DNA of 64,000 nucleotides from Ancylostoma caninum (GCA_037903475.1 JBAJFG010000172.1:4255001-4319000); one strand, 5' to 3'; counted from the stretch's first letter, positions 43,491 to 54,599 are shown. The notes: generated by a model not told the origin, from the letters alone. Numbers and translations: made by a program.

Positions 43491-44000
43491 ACACAACATC
43501 ATAGGTAAAGCGCGACGAACCAAGTTTTTCACCATTTAGGGATGTATTCTCCAGATCCCCTTTCACGTTTCTACGAGTTTTCAAAGTCTATACGCTTCGC
43601 CGCTCAAGCCACTAGCCCAAGATCCAGTGTACACACTTCAAAAATCACATAATAAAGATTGAAGAAGTGAAATTCAGGCGAGATTTACTACTACAATCTA
43701 ATTTCACTCCTGATTATCCACCCACAATTTCGGTTTATTCTGGCCGGTGAAAGTAATTCAAATTGCATGGCTTGGAGCACAAAACTAAACTTTATTTCGG
43801 TTTAGCTTGTCGATGTGATGGTAAAAGTAAAACTAATCTGCACGCAGTAGCGATAAAAGATGCAACTTCTGATGTTTTGCCCCTGCACAAATCAAAGTCT
43901 TCGCAGCAGAATAAACTTATTTCATTCTTTATTCTTCACTTTCTACATCGCAATGGAGCGAGTGACATCGTACATTTGCGGAGAGTTCGGCGGCTCGCTT

Positions 44001-44442
44001 AAAGGCAGTGTATCACCTCGTTTCCGTGTCTGAGGTTTTAGCGGATTCTGAATCTCCTTGACACGCTGAATTCAGCGGCATACATACCATATTACAAAAC
44101 GGTCTTTAAAGCCATTTTTTAAACGTTTTCGGGACGGGACTTGGAATAGTTTGGCGAGTCGAGTAGACGGGTGAAGGCGTCGATCTTATCGATCGGAGAG
44201 GTCAAAACGTGTTGACCTGTCCGATCGATAAGATCGATTACCAACACTGCAGCCGTGGCGGGCAGCCAGCACAGTCACGGACCGCTCCGCCCAAGTGGTC
44301 CGTGAGCTGCACCTTCGGACCTTCCGAAAACCGGGTTTTCATCACTTTTATGGATTTTGACGCTCATAATTGGAATCAGCGTGGCGAGAGGGTCTAGAGT
44401 CTGTTGATATCTATGACCATCGAAATGAGACACACTGCCTTT
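44001..44442. mobile_element. MITE with AAAGGCAGTGT ends, copy 1
   Basis: AAAGGCAGTGTATCACCTCG at the left is inverted at the right (CGAAATGAGACACACTGCCTTT). The interior has a 17-bp inverted pair (GATCTTATCGATCGGA and CCGATCGATAAGATC) and a GCGGATTCTGAATCT block. The same sequence, reversed, forms 52165-52600. Confidence 0.8.
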
Positions 44443-44912
44443 AATCTCTGCATACACCTGTATCGTCAACTTCGACATTATATGCTCGGATCTTTTTCTT
44501 CCAGGCTCTTCTACGTCATCAAGCCATCTTTCTCAAGCTCTTCTGCCTCAAATCCTTATCTTAGACGAACCGATGACACTAGAAAACGTACTTCATAGAA
44601 ATGTCCCTCGGTTGTGAAGCTAAAGTTGATCGAATAACAAACGTACAGCGGAGATGTAGGCGATCCGCCAAAGAAGTGGCCATACGACCCACGATATCAT
44701 ACTGAGTCGTAGTCTTCCTTCCATACTGCTAGTGTTTCATAGAAGCGGGATGAAAAGATTGTCGACAAGGACAACACACTGAAGACTATGCTGTCCCGGT
44801 GAGCGGACAACACAACACAACAAGGAAACGTTTTTTCCGCCCTGTGGCCACACGATTATAAACTTGGTTCTGTTAGAAAATGTGTGTGTAATGATCGTCA
44901 GTAGACATCTTT

Positions 44913-45220
44913 TAGGTTGGAGCAAAAATAACGTGCGTTCTCAATCCTTTACTCCCGAACCCCATAACTCGCTAGCAGAATCAAACATTTGATTTAAAAA
45001 AACCCAATGATTTCGTAATGCGTATATCTTCGGCAATAAGGTAGCTGTTCTGGGACGACCAATCATTTTAAAATGAGCCTTCCAACATTGACGAACGCTA
45101 GGAAGACAATTTTAGTCGGGTGCATCTCCCTCGTCCAGCTGTTCAGCAAGGCACTTTACGTAGTCGTACAGGGCCTTTCTTTCACCGTAGATCACAAACC
45201 GATTGAGAAATAGGCTGCAA
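44913..45220. mobile_element. Mariner-like transposon end with coding remnant
   Basis: TTAGGTTGGAGCAAAAATAA at 44914 resembles the mariner terminal consensus (TTAGGTTGG...). On the minus strand, ending with a stop at about 45117, there is a coding-like frame containing RFVIYGERKALYDYVKCL. The catalytic D..D..D core was not found, so this is at most a remnant. A Tc1-like end (TACAGTAGCGGACATAAGTA) lies separately at about 45384. Confidence 0.45.
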
Positions 45221-46467
45221 TGTCTCCATTACAAAGGCGCAAAGTAGAAATTCTAACGAGGATCGACCTGGTACTTGTCTAGTTTGTCCGGCATTTACTT
45301 GTCAAGCTTTTTCATCCCCCCCATTCTCATCCGAAGATGATGTGATCCGACAACGATTACCAGCGAGGTTCTGCGAAATTACATACAGTAGCGGACATAA
45401 GTATTGCAACAAACCGTCTTCTGCCTGAAACTTCTTAAAGAGCAGAGGCGGGCGAATCTAATTCTTGATGTTCTGCACGCATCTATATGGTACTACTGCA
45501 AATAGAAGCAACTCCATTCCGTGCATAAATTTCTTCGGGAGGAATTTTTTATTGGGTGAAGTCGAAATTCGGGGTTCTGTTGACAGCACATACGAAGAAA
45601 TGTTTAAAAACGAGGTCTTGACCTGAACTGGGCTTATTGCATTAGTTTCGAAACATTTTCACTCAGAAATACATTTGATTTGTCGGTAACCCTCTGCCGC
45701 AATTTCTGCCATTCTACTCATTATTTTAGGTCTATTTTAAGGTCAGCATTGCTCCTTATGATATTTCTCCTCTATCTGAAGATGTTCGTTTCCATTGCGA
45801 TCTCATTCCCTCTTGCAGAGTTGAGATAGCCCAGCTAGTTTTGGTGAAGTGCGTGCTACACATTATCGAAAGTGTGGTTTGGATTTTTGCCTTGCTCGGG
45901 AAAAAAACAATTTCCCTACTAAAGATACCCATAACGAAGAGCCAAGTTCTCTTAAATGTTGGCGCAGACAGTGAAACTCAAAATTGTCTGATTTTGAAGA
46001 GTTAGAAAGTAAATCAAATCATACTGAAGTGTAAAAAACTACGTTGCATATCAGAATAGTGACTACTCTGCTCTCATAAAAAGAATTCAGTGCAGAGTAA
46101 GGCGATTTACAGGATGTTGCTGGCTATTGCTATCGAAATCATATCAAAACTATACCAATAATAATCAAAACTACCAAAATGAATGCCAGTTAGTCCAAAA
46201 ACGCATAGTTTGCACCCGCTTTGAGCGCGCCTATATACATGAATGTGGCACACATATTGGTATCGCGTATTCCCTACTTTTGAGTTGCTGCCATTCTTCG
46301 GCAGCTGCTGCTATGAAGAGGAAAGATTGAGTAGCCATTGAGGGGAGGATGGCAGCCACTGGGAACAGTTGCTGCTGAGCTTTCCACTCGACGCGTTACA
46401 ATTGTGTATCGCCAGCCGCAGCGTTGTCGTCCAGAAAAACTTGATAAAGTTTGCCAATTTCACAGTT

Positions 46468-46893
46468 GTTGGAAAAATGATGCTGTTACGAGGTTGGTGA
46501 TACCTGTCTCATAATTGTAAAACGGACCGAGTAATAACTCTTGGACGATCTCTAAGAGGAGTGGTTGCTAAGCGAAGTTTAACTTTGCCCCCCCCCCTCC
46601 CCCACCCGCCTACCGATTGAAAATACCTGAACAATGTTTCAACGCGTTTATCAGTGGAGGATTAATTCGATAGAACTGTTTAGTTCAGCACCAATCTAAT
46701 GTACCGGCTTATGTGTCAGTGATACGAATAGGGAGGACTTTTTGCTTTTTCCTTTTCTTTTTCTTCCATCATGTGCACTTTAGAAACGAGGCATATTAAC
46801 TGGATCTATACCGGTATAATGTAACAAAGCTTTGAACTATGGTAGTAATCATATAAAAGGGAAACAATATGGCAAGAAAAGCATCCAACTGCC
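46468..46893 (+). promoter_or_regulatory. Upstream region of array gene 4
   Basis: Homologous to 38866-39324, block by block. TATAAAAGG is at 46852-46860, 34-42 bp before the ATG. The C-run in the middle is longer here (CCCCCCCCCCTCCCCCAC). Confidence 0.75.
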
Positions 46894-49800
46894 ATGAATT
46901 CTATAATTTTGCCAGCGCTTCCGGTAAGTAGTATCATGGCTCATGATAATGGGCTTAGTCTGTATCAGGGATGAGCGGAAGTACTGCATGGAAGTCGGAA
47001 GTCGGAAGTTGGGGGGAAGTTCGAAATCTGGCGAAATTTGGAGCGATGAGTACAGCACGTCTGAGCTGGCGTGACGTAACGGCTGCCAATCGTCCAGAAA
47101 TCTAGAAGTCAGAGGCTCGCATGAGGCAAGAATAGAGGAACTTCCGTCTTCCGGAGACCGGAATTCCGCTCATCCCTGGTCTGTTTGTGTGTGTATGTGA
47201 ATGTGTATGTGTGTGCGTTTGTCAGTGTGAAACGAAATTCGGGGGCGTAGCCTAGACCGAAAAAGATGCTCTACAACGGGTCCACTGTTGCTGTAGGAGT
47301 GCGCCGGCGTCCAAAAGTGGGGAAACGCCTGGGGTCGGGTCTAACGGTGGGATAAGGGTGCGTCGGCGTCTAAAAATGTGAAAACGCCTGCAGTCGGGTC
47401 CAACGGTGTGATAAGGGTGCGCCGGCGTTAGAAAGCGGGAAAACGCCTGGAGTCAGGTTCAACGGTGTGATAAGGGTGCGCCGGCGTCCAAAATAGGGAA
47501 AACGTGTGCCGGCTTCGACAAGTAATGGTAATTCGCTAGACGGGTCTATTTTTGCATGAGGGTACTCTTACCCTGTTTTGGCGGACCCTCCTACCTAAAT
47601 CACCTAGATATACATTGTTTCCTTTCGTATCCGTGTTCTCTCCCCATTCCGTTTATGTCTGTATGAACCACTCCCTCCTTTCCGTTTATATACACCGGTG
47701 CACCGTTATCACTTGCATTACCGCAACAACCTGTTGAGCCTAAATTTCAAGATAACATTTGCACTGAATTGGTTACACTCAATTCTTCACGGCCACTAAC
47801 TTCGCTCATATGAGAGAGCATAACTTCATTCATATAGGGAAACCTGCCACCTACGGGATCAAGGGCTTCTCAGGAGAGCGATAGAACTGCGTGGAAGGAT
47901 ACAGATTTTATCAATCCATCTACATTTTTGTGTTTGCTTTCAACGTGCAGTATGCGAGCGAAGCGAGCTTCAATAGAAGTCTGGAAGCCCGGCGTTAGCC
48001 GGACGGCCAGACTGGTGCATATATAACGCTGTAGAGCTTCAACATCAAGCTAATGTATACCAAGTGCAAAAAACCGCAAATTCCGCGCAGGTGTTCTTGA
48101 TATTTCCAATGCACACGTCAGCAGCCGCCTATGTCTGGACTCCGATACAGGACTGTGCTATGAATCACAGAATTGACAACTGTACTCGTGAAGTCGCAGC
48201 CAACGAAGTTAGGCGTCTGATGATGCAGCCTAGCCTGGTTAGTTGCATTACATTTTTCCAACGAACTTCTCCTCCGATCCAGACCTATTACTTGTCTAAA
48301 ATTATCTGGTGTTGAGATAAGTCCTTGCGCTTTTTTAATTGCGATTTTTCCGCCCCATTGCCACTTTTCTCTAACAGGCACTATACCATCTGAAAGCACT
48401 TTCTTTTCTCTACAATCCTACCATCACGTATTCTCACAGAACTGTTGATTTATTTGATTTTTGAACTAAAGAAGAAGAATGCTGGTCCGAAGAGGAACTC
48501 AATTTCCTCCTTGTTTATTCAGCAGGGACCAGGAAGCATTTCATTCTATTTAAGTGTGTAAGCCCTGTAGAATATAAACGCGGACGAACATCATCGGTGG
48601 AACCGTTGGAGCCCCAGTTTGACGGTTTTTGGAAGGTGGGGTCTGACATCACCATGGAGTAAGATGAATTGACCCTTGCGATTGGATTCTTTTAGCAGAA
48701 TTACCTCAGTTATTTGGTAGCTAGACTATGCCATTCCCTTGGAGCAACTGGCGAGTCTTCGTGTGAGAAATTTGTTCAGTCGAAGTGGTTGGTGTCATTG
48801 AGATCAAATATGTCTTCTTTGATCTTAGAAGTTCAGATGACCAGTCATTTTGAGAAAAAAATCTCTTTCATATTTAGCACAGGCAACTGGCCAGATTTGA
48901 TTCCCTTTGGGCTTCAACTGATTGACAGGGTAGGTGTCTGCCGGTTGAGCTGTTTTTTATTTACTCGTGGCTCCAGTTCGTTCGCCTGAAACTCAGGCAA
49001 ACTATTGTTTTAGCAGAAACTGTTCACGAAATTCTTGTAGAGGAAGAATAGCCCTCTCGAATCATATATGACTAGTACATAAAAGATTGCAAATTGGTGG
49101 CGAAAAGTGTATCCGGGAAAAAGCGCAAGGACTTATGTTAACATCTAGTATATTTGCTTCATAACGTCGTAGGTCTTTCGATTGTGAGAATGATAATGTA
49201 GAAACTTGATGTTTGCTATCGTACACTCAATCCACTCTCTGTTCCGTACCGTTTTCGTTCAGTTTCTAGGGAACAGATGCAGTGGCGGCCACAAATTTAA
49301 CACATTTACGATTTTGGACGATAGATTTTTCGCAATATATTAGCCCTGAGGAGGGCAATCTGGACCAAGCTTGAGTATGTGTTGGGGCTCTATAAGTGCA
49401 TCCTTTTTGTGCTCATCAACCGCACAGTCTTTTGAAAGTAGGTTGAAAAATTCAAAGTTCCAATTCCTCAATTCTTCCAAATTTTTCACGGAATCCCTAT
49501 TTCCGAAAACAGGAGAGGGAGCTGTGGTGATATAGAATGGGCACATCTCTCCTGAACATTCTTCTATCTTCGCCATTACCTTGCTCTCATGAATCCTTTT
49601 TTTTGGCAATTTCTCAGCCCTGTTCCCATTCTTTGCTCTTTCCTGAGAAGAACAACTGCGAATCAGAACTGTTATATAATGGCAAAGTGCACAATCAGAT
49701 CAAGAGCAGAAACAAAGTTTCCCTCAATTCAGTCGAGTACTGTAAATGAGAAAGGCAAATATTTTTCGAAAGCACTGGTTTTTTTAGCTTCGAGTGCCAC

Positions 49801-50497
49801 AATTCCGTTCAAAGGCGTTTTCTAGAAGAGCAGAGTTGAAAGAGGAAGGAACACATTATGCCTTATCATCTTCTCTGTTGTCCTCATAGCTCATTCCAAT
49901 TCTGAGATACAGATAATGAATTTCCATGAGTACACGACCCAAAATTGATGGCGTGCTAAATATGTAAGTGGCCGCCACTGTAAGTTCATTAGCATGTTAT
50001 CATTGTCCGTAGAAGTGCAACAAGAGAAATTCGGTCATTTAGTAAACATAAAATTTCAAGGAGTACGACTGCCGCTATGAAGACTTCGCATTTATTGGGT
50101 TCGGTGATTCCGATCATTATTTTCCACACGTCCCACAGAATTCTGTAAAGCTTGTGCACGAAGGGTAATCCATTATAAACGTTTATTTTGGTTGCTTGAC
50201 AGCTAGCGGATTTCTTTACTTCAGTGACTTGTCCGTGCACAGGCAGTCAGATGATGAGCTTATATTTGCAGACCCAAAAACGGAACGTCCAATCGTAAAA
50301 AAATAGGAAGGTTCTTGAGGGGTGCTATTGGCACGTGGAGAAGAAACAATATCGGACAGGTAAGAGACTGGTAAATTGCTTTCGTCATTTATTAGCAGTT
50401 GATTTTTGAAAAATTTTAGGTGCAAGGCAAAAGCCGTTTTGGCTGTCAGTTCTCCGACGAAAACGACAAGTACAGAGTTGTCTGCATCTTTGATTGA
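46894..50497 (+). CDS. ASPR-like small secreted protein, array gene 4
   Basis: Five exons: 46894-46923, 48091-48237, 50061-50164, 50272-50359 and 50420-50497, giving 148 residues, phases 0,0,2,0. The signal peptide is MNSIILPALPVFLIFPMHTS followed by AAA. Exon 2 has IQDCAMNHR, exon 3 starts EYDCRYEDFAFIGFG, and exon 5 has FGCQFS then YRVVCIFD. Promoter, exon 5 and 3' flank are closest to gene 3. Intron 1 has gained an inverted-repeat element and a 60-bp minisatellite. Intron 2 (1.8 kb) carries a polymerase-like fragment. This makes it the longest gene of the array. Splicing across intron 2 rests on family phase and sequence match, not on transcripts. Confidence 0.8.
46967..47178. mobile_element. 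MITE in intron 1 of array gene 4
   Basis: CAGGGATGAGCGGAA at the left and TTCCGCTCATCCCTG at the right are perfect 15-bp inverted ends of a 212-bp segment. Inner GGAAGT and ACTTCC runs also pair. Confidence 0.85.
47255..47520. repeat. 60-bp minisatellite in intron 1 of array gene 4
   Basis: About four units, with GTGCGYCGGCGTC recurring at about 47299, 47358, 47418 and 47477 (60-bp spacing). The consensus includes GGGAAAACGCCTG, TCGGGTCCAACGGTG and ATAAGGGTGCG. GTGGGGAAA-CGCC is shared with the array at 120-625. Confidence 0.85.
48690..48990 (+). pseudogene. RNA polymerase second-largest-subunit-like fragment
   Basis: Within intron 2 of array gene 4, the plus frame reads HFEKKISFIFSTGNWPDLIP, then FGLQL and, further on, RGSSSFA. 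The order resembles the ATGN/GLxLQ/HRGxFFAE stretch of RNA polymerase I/II subunit 2 proteins. There is no clear exon boundary, and the frame ends soon after. Best read as a decayed fragment. I recognise it by pattern only. Confidence 0.3.
49340..49609 (-). other. Unassigned coding-like open frame
   Basis: An 89-codon minus frame containing KIEECSGEMCPFYITTAPSP and HILKLGPDCPPQG with a natural stop. Composition looks protein-like, but I recognise no domain and found no linked exon. It lies in intron 2 of array gene 4 on the opposite strand. It could be a transposon relic. Confidence 0.3.
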
Positions 50498-51011
50498 AGG
50501 CCATTTATATTTTCATAAATACTGCGTCCTGAAAATATTGACTGTTCTCTTGTAAATCACAACGTCACAGCGGAGCAGCTGGAGGAGAACGTATGTACAT
50601 ATAGTAGAGGTTTCGTTCGCAGCAAACAACTCTGCGTAATAGTTTTCATTGGTTCCAAGCCATGATGACACGGCGATCCGAAGAAAGTGTCCTGTACGAA
50701 GTAACCGCTTCTGAACCCAAATGCATTCTTTAACCACAGAAATGTCGGTTGGTATCTGTGCCACTTCTCTGATTCGGTACACACTTCTAATTCAACACTC
50801 AGACAATGATAAACACAGAGGCTACCTCTCATTCCTCCATTCTCACACACTCTCGGTTACATCGGAACGTCACTGTATGATGACAGCAGAAATCAAGAAA
50901 GTGTTCTGAGAGGAGTTACTAATCCTTTATTCGTGAAAGGATATGAGGCAGCGATTCTGCTGCCGTATAGGAGTGCTCTTGAAGTTTTAAGAACGGTGAA
51001 CTTGTTCGCTG

Positions 51012-51200
51012 CTACTCAGAACTCCAAAAACAAGTTGTCGGCCCAGCTTTGCCCGAAAACAACTTGCAAACAAGCTTTTAACTAGCAAATCATTGTCGAC
51101 AAGCTTGACGTCATCTGCCACCCAAGACCAACTTGTGGACAGGCTTTTCTCCCTACAACTTGTCGGCAAGAAGAAGGAAAAACGAGTTGTCGACCAGCTT
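51012..51200. mobile_element. MITE with TTGTCGACAAG motifs, copy 2
   Basis: Begins GCTACTCAGAACTCCAAAAA like the ends of the copy at 30.23 kb, and carries ACAAGTTGTCGGC, TTGTCGACAAGC and GAGTTGTCGACCAGC. The right end is less clear, so the element is probably truncated. Confidence 0.65.
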
Positions 51201-51746
51201 TACACATTAGCTCAAAAATTCTTCTTTGTATACCATCCACAATGTTTTCGATGCTACTATCCTCAGTACATCCCACACAACGACTACAACGCCCTTCAAG
51301 TCCATATCAAGATTGTACTGCAGCGCATAGGCGTATAAACCATGCGTGAGTATTCCATACAAGCTGTTAATTAGCTGCCCAGTAAAGCAGGCAAATCTTT
51401 CGTTGATTTGACGGGGTTTTGGTAGAGCTGGACTCGTGCACAGTGATGTTGTCCTGCCGGGAAGTGTAAGTTTGGAAAATACCACCACCCAAAAATGGCA
51501 GGAAATGCGAAGCGAATACACATTGGTGTCTTTGGTGAATAGTGTGTTGTACGTGGGTTGATCGTTAGCTGCAGTTTTCCAGGCTGAGGAATCTCAGCAG
51601 ACGTCTTCGAACTCCTTACTCAATATTTCGGTGATGATATAGGAGTGCCCCCTTTCGAAACCAGTTATTTTTTAGTTATTTTCTAAAAGTGTTACATATA
51701 AAGCGCTGGTGCAAGCTCGAGATGTACATCTTCTGACGATGGTTGT

Positions 51747-52015
51747 GTATCATGGACAAATCGATGATCCTTTTAGTATTCATGTTCGCCGTTCATACTG
51801 TACCTTCTGTGGAGTGGGCGGGGCCGACCCATCTCATACTAGAGATACTACTTCCGAGACAGAATGATGCTGCAAGCCGTACGAGGCACTCACTTCCCTC
51901 TTTGCTCACTCTCGCATGTATAGTAATAAACAATCCACTGAACCACCGTCTTAATTGTGCATACGGACAACTCAAAGTCCAAGAGTCTCAGCGCCCACAA
52001 CATTGTGTATTCTGA
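51747..52015 (+). CDS. Possible start of a small secreted protein
   Basis: MDKSMILLVFMFAVHTVPSV has the shape of a signal peptide and follows an ATATAAAG box at about 51697. After it the frame runs through a GGGCGGGGCC repeat-like block and stops after about 90 codons, without cysteines in a recognisable pattern. No splice donor in a good place was found. Either a relic or a chance frame. Confidence 0.25.
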
Positions 52016-52164
52016 CAAATACTCAGCAATTTAGTCAACTCATAGAAATGGCCTGCATATAAGGATCTGTGGAAGCCAAAGAAAGTGAGTGCCGTGAGAG
52101 CCTTCCCGGAAAATCTTCGGCAAGTTATCCAAGCCTCACCTTAAGCGGGAGATGGGAGTGAGGG

Positions 52165-52600
52165 CATAAAGGCAGTGTGTTGTCTCGTTTTGTGGGTTGC
52201 AGATATCAACAGACACTAAACCTTCTCATCACGATTATTAAAATGATGTACGTCGAAACGCATGAAAGTGACGAAAACCCTATTTTCCTCACTTTCATGC
52301 ATTTTGTGTCCAAAAGTGCAGTTCACGGAACACTTGGGCAGAGCATTCCGCGTGAGTGCTGGCTGTTTACTGCGGCTGCAGCGTTGGCCAACAAGTCTTG
52401 ACATGTCCGCTCGATAAGATCAACGGGGACACGCATCCACTCGGCTCGACAAACTGTTCCACATCCCGTCTCAAAAAATGTTTAAGAAACGGGCTTAAAG
52501 ACAGTATTGAAACATTTTAGGTGTGGCGCTGGATTCAGCGCATCGAGAAGATTCAGAATCCGCTAAGACATCAAACACGAAAACGGAGTTTCGCCAGCGA
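52165..52600. mobile_element. MITE with AAAGGCAGTGT ends, copy 2 (right end eroded)
   Basis: TAAAGGCAGTGTGTTGTCTC starts the element. Its interior matches 44001-44442 in reverse (GCTCGATAAGATCAACG, GAGAAGATTCAGAATCCGCT), but the expected right terminal repeat stops at about 52595. Confidence 0.75.
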
Positions 52601-52751
52601 TGATAGTTGAGTAATCGTGCCAGTGTGTGTTTTTCTCTGCACCCTCTCCAGTCTCTGCACACTTTCCCGCCCTCCTCTTCACTGCGGTGTCTCCCCAACT
52701 ATCTTCCCCCGTGGAACAAACCACATATAAAGTCTATCCGAAAGGAAGAGT

Positions 52752-52801
52752 GCGCCGCCTCTCGATCCCTGCGCACGAGCGCAGGGATCGAGAGGCGGCG
52801 C
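52752..52801. repeat. Perfect 23-bp stem, 4-base loop hairpin
   Basis: GCGCCGCCTCTCGATCCCTG continues three bases to a loop ACGA and then repeats exactly inverted. Part of the left arm (GCCTCTCGATCCCTG) recurs directly at 52928. It is GC-rich against an AT-rich background. Two plus frames end inside it. Confidence 0.9.
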
Positions 52802-53151
52802 GGCTAGGGTGAATGTTGTTAGCTGCCACGTCGTCGACACAAATTATTGGTTGATACCGTAAAGATAACGATGAGACTTGATACGCAGATTAGAGATGAT
52901 GACGTGGAGTGCTGGCAAGAGTGGCTGCCTCTCGATCCCTGTGTGCGTGAGCGGACTCGTCGTTTCGACACATCTTTAATTATCTTTAATTCGACGTGCT
53001 TAGTTTAATCTGAACCGGATGTACGGACTGACACGGGATTTTTCCTCCTATTTTCATTACAGTTTCGAGAGCGTTGTTATACGTTCAAAACAAAACCGAT
53101 CAATGAATGATATACCGGCGAAAGGACTTCACAATGTCGCTGCATTCATAC

Positions 53152-53160
53152 TATAAAAGG
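53152..53160 (+). promoter_or_regulatory. TATA box of array gene 5
   Basis: TATAAAAGG, 34-42 bp before the ATG, the same sequence and spacing as in gene 4. Confidence 0.65.
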
Positions 53161-53189
53161 TAAGCAACATGACTGTCAGAGCATTCCAC

Positions 53190-54556
53190 CGCTATGACTT
53201 CAAAATTTGTGTTAGCTCTTCAGGTACGTGCGTGTTACGATACCGAAGGAAAAAGCGAATCTTAGTATAGTGGTATCACTTAAAAAGAAGACTCACAGGT
53301 GTTTTCCTTCTTTTCGCTGCAAATCTTAGCCCAAGAAGACTACCCGGACCCGCCAAACTGTCCCACTTCGGGCGAAAACGGTCTTAATGCAAAGAAACGG
53401 AAATCCTTGGCAGCACAGATTGAGGGAATCAAGGATCAGTGTGATGGAGGACCGGTTTGTTCCTTCATATATTCTCTTGCTCTTCCTTTCAATTCCTGTG
53501 TTTTTCTCCTCTTTTCTCTTGCTCTTCTGCTCAACAACGCTACCTACATTGTTTTTTAGAGAGATTAACATACCAGCTAGGAAAAGGTTGGTCGGATGAC
53601 ATTAGATTCACTCAGCCTTCACCTATCACATAATTTCCAGGAATACATCTGCTTCTTCGAATCCCTCGCCGGAAAAGAGTTGCAGAATCCCAACAACTAC
53701 AGAAACAATTATAAGGAGATCATAAAGTTGGAAGATGATGGGTAATTCATTACAGCTCCTTTTCAACAATTTGAGAATTCAAAGAATAGAGAAAGTATCG
53801 ATGAAATTGCAACTTTGCAGAGAAAGGCAAGCATACTCTTCGACAGAGGCTTTCCTGAATGCAACTGCCAAAAACTGGACTAACGAATTGAAAAATGTGT
53901 GTGCTTGGTGAATTGATTGACACAAAATGTGCACAAATCTTCTGAATTTTTGAGATTCGAACGGTTTTCTTAAAGCGACATCACAGCCAAATACAATTGC
54001 AGATGGGACAGAAATATGAATACGGATGTCAATGTTCTGATGAGAATGGAAAGTACAAAGTTGTCTGCTTCTTCGTGTGATGGCAAGTTGCAAATGAATA
54101 ATGCTTACCAGCACTTTTACTTACATTTTCACGCTGACCACGATAAACGGGCCGCTTCAAGGGCGTAAACACAAAGTAAAGAACTGTTTGCTAGCGTGAA
54201 GGGAAGCAACATCAGAATGCTAATTGCATGAAATGGACTCTCTTTGCATCTGCGGGTACCCATTACATAACTCCTTTTCCAGAGGATTTTTCATCGAGCG
54301 AGAAAAAAAAGCCAAGACCTCCTTCTCTGTGATGTGCCACTACTTATTGCAGTCATGATTGAAAATTGAATACCCGCGATGTTGCTTAAAGTAACATCGT
54401 TTTGTTCTACATCCATTAATAACTTGTGTCTCTTTCAACGGATATGCGAGAATATCTAATGCTTTCTAGCGTGCAGTGAGTTTTTGTCACCCTTGCAGGT
54501 CTCATTCAATCACCAACACTTGTTTCTCAGAGCTGCTGTGATAGGCACCTGCGTGC
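53190..54556. repeat. Left arm of a large inverted duplication
   Basis: Sequence from gene 5 through TGTGATAGGCACCTG at about 54556 recurs inverted from 62289 to the window end. Matching landmarks include ATGGACTCTCTTTGCATCTG, CTTTTACTTACATTTTCACG and CTCATTCAATCACCAACACT. The true left limit may extend upstream, because the right arm runs off the window. Confidence 0.85.
53194..54080 (+). CDS. ASPR-like small secreted protein, array gene 5
   Basis: Five exons: 53194-53223, 53299-53454, 53641-53741, 53821-53896 and 54003-54080, giving 146 residues, phases 0,0,2,0. The signal peptide is MTSKFVLALQVFSFFSLQIL followed by A. Exon 2 has PPNCPTSGENG and a second Cys near its end. Exon 3 starts EYICFFESLAGKEL, and exon 5 has YGCQCSDENGKYKVVCFFV. 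This gene is the compact form of the family, with no large insertions. It has a near-identical inverted partner at 63.1-64.0 kb, so one is a recent copy of the other. Confidence 0.88.
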
Positions 54557-54599
54557 GACTGCGACTGACGCACGCATCTGCTATAAACTGCGCCAAGGA

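Larger units (their letters stand above)
41110..46890. other. Intergenic stretch with repeats and one possible ASPR relic
   Basis: No intact gene found. Inverted-repeat elements at 42.2, 43.2 and 44.0 kb and a mariner-like end at 44.9 kb are listed separately. Around 45770-46010 there are faint matches to ASPR exons: LSEDVRFHC, then VEIAQLVLV before a GTGCGT donor, and later an AAAATTGTCTG block like exon 5. I would not call this more than a possible pseudogene. Confidence 0.4.
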
